Of a DNA stretch of 64,000 nucleotides, positions 58,601 through 64,000 are shown one piece after another; position 1 is the first letter of the stretch; each line of letters opens with the position of its first letter. The stretch spans positions 1 through 64,000 of the forward strand of contig SEEL01000004.1 in assembly GCA_004144345.1 (NCBI GenBank), given 5' to 3'. A model generated the notes under the pieces. The model worked only from the letters and a program-made list of their open reading frames with translations. It had not been told where the DNA came from and did not search any database. Source of the DNA: Hyphomicrobiales bacterium. GTDB taxonomy: Bacteria; Pseudomonadota; Alphaproteobacteria; Rhizobiales; Devosiaceae. Position numbers and translations under genes: made by a program.

Positions 58601-60401
58601 GCAGCTGATGACGGCGACGTCGAGCCGCATCCTCTCCGATGCGACCGAAGCGCTTACCCGCCTCAACCAGTCCAACCAGATCCTGCAGCAGGTGCTCGAG
58701 AGCGCCAATACCAACCTCGCTTCGCTCGAAACCAGCGTCGCCAACCAGACCGCCGCCTATTCGGCCACGGTTCGGGACGCGGTGGGTTCGACCGAGCAGG
58801 CCGGCCAACTGGTGGCAACTCAGGTCACGGTCCTGCAGGACACGGTCCGCGGCATGATCGACGACTTCGGCTCGATGATGGGCAAGCTCAACAGCGAAGT
58901 GGCCGTCATCGACCAGTCCGCCGCCGCCCTCACCCAGGCCGGTACGCAGTCGCTCGACACGCTCGAAGAACGCCGTTCTGCCATGGATGCCCTGGCGCAG
59001 AGCTTCGTGACCCGCGCCGACGAGATCGACGAGCGCATGCGCGGCTTCGCCCAGACGATCGCCGACACGGTCAACGATACCGAGCGCCGCCTGCTCGACG
59101 CCCGCGCCGGCATGGAGAACATCCTCTCCTCCACCGGCCAGCAGGTCGAGACGGCACTGCTCGCGACCAACGAGCAGCTTGAAGCGACGCTCTCGACAAC
59201 GACCGAGCAGCTGCAGTCCCGCCTCGCGGCGACCGCCGAACAGCTCGAAGCCCGCCTGTCGACGACCGCCTCGCAGATGGAGCTGGCCCTCAACTCGACC
59301 GGCAACGTCATCGAACGCGCCCTCGCCTCGACCGGCAGCCAGGTACAGGAACTGCTGTCGACCTCGGCCGACCAGGTCAACATGGCGCTCACCTCCTCGA
59401 CCAGCGGCGTGACCGACAAGCTCGCCGAGTTCCGCGGTGCGGCCGAAGCCGAGACCGAGAAGGCCTCCGACTCGCTGCGCCAGACGCAGGCGACGATGAT
59501 CCTCGAAATGCAGCAGGCGCTGGAAGAAGCCACCCGCCGCTTCAACGAGACCGCTGTCGCCATGCGCCAGACGGCCAAGGAAGTGGGCAGCGAACTCGAA
59601 GCCACCCGCTCCGAACTGGCCCGCGGCGTCATGGAACTGCCCGAGGAGACCAAGACGAGCGCCGCCGCGATGCGTCGCGTCGTCGCCGAGCAGATCGAAG
59701 CGCTCAGCGAACTCAACGCCATCGTCCGCTCGCAATCGGCCACGCACGATCTCAACGACCGCCGCGTCGCGCCGCGGGCTCCCGAGCCGCGTCCGGAACC
59801 GGCGCGCAGCGAGCCCGTCCGCTTCGCCGAAACCCCGCGTCCCGCCGCTCCCGTTGCCGCTCCCGCCCCGGCCCAGCCGGCGCCGCGTACGGTAACGGTT
59901 GCCGAAGCCCCTGCCCGCGCCGCGGCGCCGGTGGCCGAAGCCCCGCGTCCCGCCCCGGCGGCCGCTGCTCCGGCGCCTGCCGCCAAGACCGAAGAATCGG
60001 GTGGTGGCTGGCTGCGTGACGTGCTGCGCAATGCGAACTCGCCGGCGACCCCGGCCCCCGCACCGCAGAACCTCACGGCGCTGACCGACGAGATCGCCCG
60101 GGCCATGGACCCGGCCGCCCTCGGCGAAGCCTGGCAGCGGTACCAGATGGGCGAGCAGAACGTGTTCTCGCGCCGCATCTATACGCTCACCGGCCAGTCG
60201 ACCTACGACCAGGTGAAGCGCCGCCTCGCTGCCGATGCCGATTTCGGCAAGAACGCCGCGAGCTACATGAGCGAGTTCGAACAACTGCTGCAGCGCGCGG
60301 CCCAGGGCGCCGACCCGGTGGCCGAGACCCGCGCCATCCTCGTGTCGGATCGCGGCAAGGTCTACACCATGCTGGCCCATGCCAGCGGCCGCCTCGGCTG
60401 A
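55641..60401 (+). CDS. Giant coiled-coil (apolipoprotein-like) inner-membrane protein
   Basis: This 1586-residue protein has a disordered acidic N-terminus, two membrane segments near residues 95-150 (FVAVIISIVWVAAILSIGLI, FIGLVALAVIPVLGFFAIATLI), then about 1250 residues of heptad-rich amphipathic helices. Recurrent units such as LDQRT, NRTxxL and RSxEI resemble apolipoprotein A1/E repeats. A Pro/Ala-rich linker (around 1385-1465) and a conserved C-terminal domain (EIARAMDPAALGEAWQRYQMG, LTGQSTYDQVKRRL) follow. Such proteins are typical of Rhizobiales and suspected in cell-envelope or polar organisation. No enzyme domain is visible. Confidence 0.88.
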   Translation: MAKKSTTPQEDPASLAFSAVEDALKDSVFGDNSAPDYRDEPEPSVATAAPRPAGSRAERARVADKQAAMSGSVANDDRFQGSRILYGLQSRNNSTPSFVAVIISIVWVAAILSIGLIRNGSQFGTAAFWGSNDFIGLVALAVIPVLGFFAIATLIRRAQDLRNAATAVTHAAIRLAEPETTASEKVASVGQAVRREVNALGDGLERALSRAGELEVMIHNEVTALERTYSDNESRMRALIQELASQREAVITNTERVREAITESHTGLVFDLDMISQRIAGTIVESGGNLTKALETAGNSLNGAFGERTESFVSLIDQRTSHLLTALDDSASRLNITLEDRSGNISGAFENRTNELSQVIDDRIQLLTETLDGRGNTLAEAIENRTSSLAKLLSQGGITLLDQLRDRGHEVSSALDMIGSRIATDISSRSGEAETLMLNLSKQLDEAISIQVNSMESKLQTAMIELSGALDDTTERARVTLMGAGSQNLTQFDARLDEIAVVIDTRLQALDGVVGDKGEKLVAALEKHNAGFAARANVLEMALDEKSGHFNDIVSQRTREMIETLGQRSKQITEVIGNRSREISDALEGHSQILADALDQRTLTINETLSTRTSELGETMLNRASEINEILSGRTTLLDNSLTTHVAQIGTAFDSRFDNINNVLEQQHNLLTEALDQRTQLLASTVGTRSSELSEALNNRTQQLAEVLGTHTAAIAGAIGDRTMELARTIDAQGTTARDKIDQSLRSVTDIMADRATAVSSLIASKVAEVNDNLGRGIDTAILRIADAESGVTARIDGAAATVGDSARKAADIIETGVNSARKAITDMVDQRLGTLPEAITARADITAERLASLNTAINTALVQSMADLEAGADRIEETISKRIVAATANITLDVAETADRMDTHVRQALEQIQTASRSIDELISIKAVAAADAIENRVNSLSQSVNAQSDNLAALVNERSAQLETMLNSHGNVLQEALTNSAAQAEQLMTATSSRILSDATEALTRLNQSNQILQQVLESANTNLASLETSVANQTAAYSATVRDAVGSTEQAGQLVATQVTVLQDTVRGMIDDFGSMMGKLNSEVAVIDQSAAALTQAGTQSLDTLEERRSAMDALAQSFVTRADEIDERMRGFAQTIADTVNDTERRLLDARAGMENILSSTGQQVETALLATNEQLEATLSTTTEQLQSRLAATAEQLEARLSTTASQMELALNSTGNVIERALASTGSQVQELLSTSADQVNMALTSSTSGVTDKLAEFRGAAEAETEKASDSLRQTQATMILEMQQALEEATRRFNETAVAMRQTAKEVGSELEATRSELARGVMELPEETKTSAAAMRRVVAEQIEALSELNAIVRSQSATHDLNDRRVAPRAPEPRPEPARSEPVRFAETPRPAAPVAAPAPAQPAPRTVTVAEAPARAAAPVAEAPRPAPAAAAPAPAAKTEESGGGWLRDVLRNANSPATPAPAPQNLTALTDEIARAMDPAALGEAWQRYQMGEQNVFSRRIYTLTGQSTYDQVKRRLAADADFGKNAASYMSEFEQLLQRAAQGADPVAETRAILVSDRGKVYTMLAHASGRLG

Positions 60402-60434
60402 GGCTGAGCTCCAGAAGACGACCTCCAAGCAATT

Positions 60435-60462
60435 GGCCCCGCTCCGGCGGGGCCTTTCTTTT
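60435..60462 (+). terminator. Terminator of the giant coiled-coil gene
   Basis: GGCCCCGC-TCCG-GCGGGGCC (60435-60454) forms an 8-bp perfect GC stem followed by TTTCTTTT, 34 bases after the stop codon. This is a standard Rho-independent terminator. Confidence 0.92.
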
Positions 60463-60483
60463 CTGGTGTGCTCCGGAGATTGC

Positions 60484-60655
60484 AGTCGGCACGGACACCC
60501 TCTCCCGCCTGCGGGAGAGGGGGGACCGCGAAGCGGTGGGAGAGGGGTGCACCTTGTGCCCGCTCAGCGCGTGGGGCACCCCCCTCCACCACGCTGACGC
60601 GTGGTCCCCCTCCCCCGTAAACGGGAGAGGATCGCCGACTGCTGGGATCAGGTCG
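60484..60655. repeat. Intergenic palindromic repeat block C
   Basis: An imperfect palindrome of about 170 bases begins AGTCGGCACGGACACC and ends GATCGCCGACTG, with nested GC-rich hairpins (CTCCCGCCTGCGGGAGAG near the left end). It is related to the second palindrome of block A (40866-41000) and lies in the gap before the convergent MFS gene. Confidence 0.7.
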
Positions 60656-61841
60656 TAGCCTTCGGCCGCATCATCTGCATCGAGAGCCAGATGAGCAAGG
60701 CGCCGATGGCGGCGAAGATTGCGGCGGCGAAATAGGCGCCGGCACCGACGAGGCCGATCAGCCAGCCGAAGCCAAGCAGCGCCGCCACGGAAAAGCCCTG
60801 CTGCAGCACGGTGAAGAAGCTCTGCGCTTCGGCCGCGATGTCTTCGCTGGTCCAGTTGGCGATGAAATGCACGCAGCCCATAAAGCCGAGCGCGAAGGTG
60901 ACGGAGTGAAGGAGCTGGAGGCCGATGAGGAACGGCCAGTCCGGCGAAAAGCCCATGATGATCCAGCGCGCCACCGAGACCAGCGCTGAGACGAGGATGA
61001 GCGTGCGTGCCGGAAAGCGGCTGCTGAGCCGCTTGAACAGGAACATCATGGCGGCTTCGGAGGCCGCGCCGAGCGCGATGAGGAGGCCGATGCCGAGTTC
61101 GGGCAGGCCCTGCTCCTTCCACAACAGGCCCTGGAAGGCATTGAGGATGAGGTGGGTGGCAAACACCATCGACCAGCCGATTAGCGGCAAGAGGAACCAG
61201 GGCTGCATCACTTCGCGCAGGCGGCCGGCACCCTGCGGCACGGCAAGCGTGCGCTCATGCGCCGGCGCGCGGAAATTCGGCAGGCCGAGCGCCACCATGC
61301 CGCGCAGCAGCGCGAGACCGACAAAGAGCGGCAGGAACGCGCCGCCCCCGAGCAGCATGACGATCTGCCCGGTGGCATAGATGGCGGTCATGTAGCCGAC
61401 GGTGCCCCAGGCGCGGATGGCGCCATAGTCGGTGCCGTTGCGGCGCGTCATGCGCATGGCCGCCGCGTCGGCGACCGGGCCGATGGCGGCGAGCGGGATG
61501 GCGCCCAGCGTCCAGAACAGCAGGATGCCCCAGAAATCATGGACGAAGAACAGGCCGATCGGGAACACGCCGCCGAGCAGCGCGCCGATGACGATCACCT
61601 GCCGCCAGTCGCTGGCCCGGTCGGCGAGGCGGCCGACCAGCATGTTGAGCACCAGCATGATGAACACCGGCACGGCATTGATGATGCCGATCTGGGCGGG
61701 GTCGAGCCCCTTGTCGGTGAACCAGATGCCGGCATAGACGGTCGCGGCGCCCGCCGTGGTGAACACCGTCATGTAATAGAAGGTGGTCCGCAGCTCCGGG
61801 GTCAGCCAGCGGAGGGCCGTGTCAGGCATCGGTGTGTCCAT
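60648..61841 (-). CDS. MFS transporter (MFS_1-like/LacY-type)
   Basis: This 397-residue protein has 12 predicted membrane segments. The N-half has GLDPAQIGIINAVPVFIMLVLNMLVGRLADR with the conserved GRLADR loop 2-3 motif, and RAWGTVGYM in helix 5 is typical of the MFS_1-like (HcaT/LacY) group. It is paralogous to the neighbour that overlaps it by 20 bases: the same order of GRLADRASDW, IRAWGTVGY and HFIANW segments. The substrate is unknown. Confidence 0.9.
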   Translation of the reverse strand: MDTPMPDTALRWLTPELRTTFYYMTVFTTAGAATVYAGIWFTDKGLDPAQIGIINAVPVFIMLVLNMLVGRLADRASDWRQVIVIGALLGGVFPIGLFFVHDFWGILLFWTLGAIPLAAIGPVADAAAMRMTRRNGTDYGAIRAWGTVGYMTAIYATGQIVMLLGGGAFLPLFVGLALLRGMVALGLPNFRAPAHERTLAVPQGAGRLREVMQPWFLLPLIGWSMVFATHLILNAFQGLLWKEQGLPELGIGLLIALGAASEAAMMFLFKRLSSRFPARTLILVSALVSVARWIIMGFSPDWPFLIGLQLLHSVTFALGFMGCVHFIANWTSEDIAAEAQSFFTVLQQGFSVAALLGFGWLIGLVGAGAYFAAAIFAAIGALLIWLSMQMMRPKATT

Positions 61842-63015
61842 GCGCGGGCTTCAGCAGCAGCGACCACCAGGCGGCGAGGACGCCGAGCACGGCCATGCCC
61901 GCGGCGACGAAATAGGCCTGCCCGCCCATGATGCCGACCAGCCAGCCGAAGGCGAGCAGCGTCAGCACCGCAAAGCCCTGCGTCAGCGCTGACGAGAAGC
62001 TCTGTGCCTCGGCAGCGATCTCCTCGGGCGCCCAGTTGGCGATGAAATGCATGATGCCGAAATAGCTGAAGGGCAACGTGATGGCGTGCAGCGCCTGGAG
62101 CGCGAAGAGTACCGGCAGCGACGGGCTGAACGCCATGGCGAACCAGCGCCCGGCGGCAACGACTCCGGCAATGATCAGCATGGTGCGCGCCGTCATGCGC
62201 CCGCCGATCTTGCGCCAGAAGAACATGGTGACCGCTTCGCCGGCGGCGCTGATGGCGATGAGCGGGCCGAACCAGCCCTCGCCGATGCCGTCGATCTTCC
62301 ACACCAGCGCGCCCATCGCGCCGAGGAAGAAATGCGTCGCCTGGATCAGCGCGAAGGCGATGCAGGGCAGCACGAACCAGGGTTGCACGATAAGGCTGCG
62401 CAGCGTCGCGCCACCCGGCTTGCGGACGGGCGCCTCGACATGCTCGGGGGCACGGAAGCGCGGCAGCTGGAAGGCGAGCCCGGTCCGCAACAGCGACAGC
62501 ACGATGAACAGCGGCACGAAGACGGCGGCGCCCAGCCAGCCGATCAACGCGCCGGTGAGCGCCGCCGTGATGGTGTAGCCGACGGTGCCCCAGGCCCGCA
62601 CGAAGCCGAAATCGGTGCCGCGCCGCTCGGTCATGCGCAGCGTCGCCGCATCGACAATGGGCACCATGGCGCCCGCCGGCATGGAGCAGAGCGCAAACAC
62701 CAACAGCGCGCCCCAGAACTCGCTGACGAACAGGAAGCCGAACGAGGCGAGGCCGGCGATGGCGGCGAGGATGATGATGGCGACGCGCCAGTCGCTGGCG
62801 CGGTCGGCAAGCCGGCCGATCACCATGCTGGCCAGCAGCAGCAGCAGCACCGGCACTGCGTTGATGATGCCGATCTGGTCGGGCGTGATGCCCTTGCCGC
62901 TCAGCCAGATGGCGAAATAGGCGGAGGAAGCACCGGTCGAGGCGAAAACGGTGAAATGAAACAGCGAAGCGCGCAATTCGGGCGAAAAGCCCTCTGCGCG
63001 GTCGGACGGCGCCAT
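61822..63015 (-). CDS. MFS transporter, tandem paralogue
   Basis: This protein starts at ATG 63015 (MAPSDRAEGFSPELRA), giving 397 residues, the same length as its downstream copy. It has 12 membrane segments with GITPDQIGIINAVPVLLLLLASMVIGRLADR, GTVGYTITAALTG and MHFIANWAPEEIAAEAQSFSSALTQGF. It aligns along its whole length with the second transporter, so the pair arose by tandem duplication and may form one transport module or two specificities. An open extension to 63084 has no conservation. Confidence 0.9.
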   Translation of the reverse strand: MAPSDRAEGFSPELRASLFHFTVFASTGASSAYFAIWLSGKGITPDQIGIINAVPVLLLLLASMVIGRLADRASDWRVAIIILAAIAGLASFGFLFVSEFWGALLVFALCSMPAGAMVPIVDAATLRMTERRGTDFGFVRAWGTVGYTITAALTGALIGWLGAAVFVPLFIVLSLLRTGLAFQLPRFRAPEHVEAPVRKPGGATLRSLIVQPWFVLPCIAFALIQATHFFLGAMGALVWKIDGIGEGWFGPLIAISAAGEAVTMFFWRKIGGRMTARTMLIIAGVVAAGRWFAMAFSPSLPVLFALQALHAITLPFSYFGIMHFIANWAPEEIAAEAQSFSSALTQGFAVLTLLAFGWLVGIMGGQAYFVAAGMAVLGVLAAWWSLLLKPAHGHTDA

Positions 63016-63090
63016 TCTACGGGTGCTCCCGGGGCGAGAATCCGCCCCAGGCGGAAACTGTGCGGAAATAGCCGCGCGATGCAAGCGGGA

Positions 63091-63966
63091 TTAGCGCTGA
63101 GACAGCCCCGGATCGAGGTCGTCGGCGGCGGTGTCGTGAACCGGCGCATTGGCCTTGTTGCGCCGCAGCAGGCCCTTGCGCGGCGCCTTGGGCGGCGGCT
63201 CGAGCTGGACGTTCCACTTGATCAGCTCGAACTGCCCGTCCTGCGTCTCGCAGACGGCGGTGCAGCTCTCCACCCAGTCGCCGGTGTTGATGTAGTGGAT
63301 GCCGAGCCGCTCATGCATGTCGGCGAAATGGATGTGGCCGCAGATCACGCCATCGACGCCGGTGTCGCGCGCCGCGAGCGTCAGCGCTTCCTCGAAGCGG
63401 CCGATGACGCTGACGGCGTTCTTGACCTTGTTCTTGGCCCAGGCGCTGAGCGACCAATAGGGGCGGCGCAGGCGCCGGCGGACCCAGTTGATGAAGATGT
63501 TGACGCGCAGCGCCATGCGATAGGCCCAGTCGCCCACATGGGCGAGCCATTTGGCGTGGGCGACGACGACGTCGAACTGGTCGCCATGCATGACCAGATA
63601 GGTGCGGCCGAGCGCCGTGGTGTGGACGGTCTGGTCGACGAATTCGACCTCGCCGAAATAGGTGCCCAGATATTCGCGCAGGAATTCGTCGTGATTGCCC
63701 GGCAGCACGACGATGCGGGTGCCGCGCTCGGCCTTGCCCAGCAGATCTTCGACGAACTCATTGTAGATCGGCGGCCAGTACCAGCTCTTGGCCAGCCGCC
63801 AGCCATCGACGATGTCGCCGATCAGATAGATCGTGCCGGCCTCGTGATGGCGCAGGAAATCGACCAATTGGCCGATCCGGGTGGGGCGCATGCCCAGGTG
63901 CACGTCACTGAGGAACAGGGCGCGGACGTGGCGCACCTCGCCTTTTGTGTCGTCGATTGGGGGCAT
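63091..63966 (-). CDS. UDP-2,3-diacylglucosamine diphosphatase-like metallophosphoesterase (LpxH family)
   Basis: This 291-residue calcineurin-like protein has FLSDVHLGMRPT (metal Asp, His), LIGDIVDGWR (Asp), VLPGNHDEFLREYLG (Asn-His-Asp), VMHGDQFD (His) and VICGHIHFADMHERLG (GHxH). These match LpxH/YbbF-like enzymes of lipid A synthesis or a broader UDP-sugar pyrophosphatase group. It starts near the window edge; ATG 63966 is used. It lies upstream of the MFS pair on the same strand. Confidence 0.88.
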   Translation of the reverse strand: MPPIDDTKGEVRHVRALFLSDVHLGMRPTRIGQLVDFLRHHEAGTIYLIGDIVDGWRLAKSWYWPPIYNEFVEDLLGKAERGTRIVVLPGNHDEFLREYLGTYFGEVEFVDQTVHTTALGRTYLVMHGDQFDVVVAHAKWLAHVGDWAYRMALRVNIFINWVRRRLRRPYWSLSAWAKNKVKNAVSVIGRFEEALTLAARDTGVDGVICGHIHFADMHERLGIHYINTGDWVESCTAVCETQDGQFELIKWNVQLEPPPKAPRKGLLRRNKANAPVHDTAADDLDPGLSQR

Positions 63967-64000
63967 CGGAGCTCCGCCGCTTCAGGGAGCCGGAACATAG

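Noticed and set aside
55605-60428. Very long minus-strand open frame (1607 codons) opposite the giant coiled-coil gene, and another at 56324-58744
   Set aside because: The plus-strand gene has a start, a terminator, membrane segments and a conserved C-terminal domain. The antisense translations are Gly/Arg/His- or Ser/Arg-rich shadows caused by repetitive GC-rich codons.

Overview
The window looks like a chromosomal segment of a Hyphomicrobiales alphaproteobacterium, most likely close to Devosia. The evidence is the high GC, the block rnd-lptC-lptA-lptB-rpoN-hpf-ptsN followed by DUF1150 and Hsp20 genes with a ROSE-like RNA thermometer, a CtrA-type TTAA-N7-TTAA site, and a long coiled-coil membrane protein typical of that order. 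The genus is inference; no marker gene such as 16S rRNA is present.

Layout. 0-2.1 kb: a LysR regulator broken by a perfect inverted repeat at the window edge, a divergent F420-reductase-like NAD(P)-binding protein, and infC with an AUU start. 2.2-7.4 kb: an alpha/beta hydrolase, then a chaperone-usher (spore-coat-U type) adhesin cluster on the minus strand with an unusually short chaperone. 7.7-11.1 kb: a tightly overlapping minus-strand operon (GST, queG, NAD-dependent epimerase-like, GNAT), then uppP, a cupin, an NDUFA9-like epimerase and tRNA-Leu(CAG).

13.44-24.50 kb is an integrative element inserted in the 3' end of tRNA-Leu, bounded by a perfect 21-bp direct repeat. It carries a tyrosine integrase, a serine recombinase, a decayed MmeI-like methyltransferase tail, an Mrr-N winged-helix protein, a two-gene cassette (PD-(D/E)XK-like nuclease plus UvrD-family helicase) itself flanked by about 58-bp imperfect direct repeats, a two-gene operon of a 70-residue acidic protein and a papain/C39-like cysteine peptidase, and a DGQHR-domain (DndB/DpdB-like) protein behind a repeat-rich operator. 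No replication, conjugation or virion genes are visible, so it reads as a compact defence or genome-conflict island. It is the most interesting part of the window.

24.8-33 kb: a stand-alone LuxR-type HTH and a convergent Cys-rich small protein, a polyprenyl-phosphate sugar transferase, then the LPS-export/RpoN/PTS-Ntr block. rpoN has its own -24/-12 promoter. 33-43.4 kb: glycosyltransferase, ribokinase, DUF1697, YdeI-like, arylamine N-acetyltransferase, NIPSNAP, a WYL regulator, and a group of exported proteins (von Willebrand A protein, Cys-rich secreted protein, caspase-like peptidase). 43.5-51.9 kb: manC, a GntR(YtrA)-ABC exporter operon, VOC dioxygenase-like, Zn-alcohol dehydrogenase, DUF924, SDR and a PfkB kinase. 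51.9-64 kb: a periplasmic 5'-nucleotidase family enzyme, a 1-kb non-coding gap full of palindromic repeats, ferredoxin, an Hpt protein, a 1586-residue coiled-coil membrane protein behind a CtrA site, a tandem MFS pair and an LpxH-like metallophosphoesterase.
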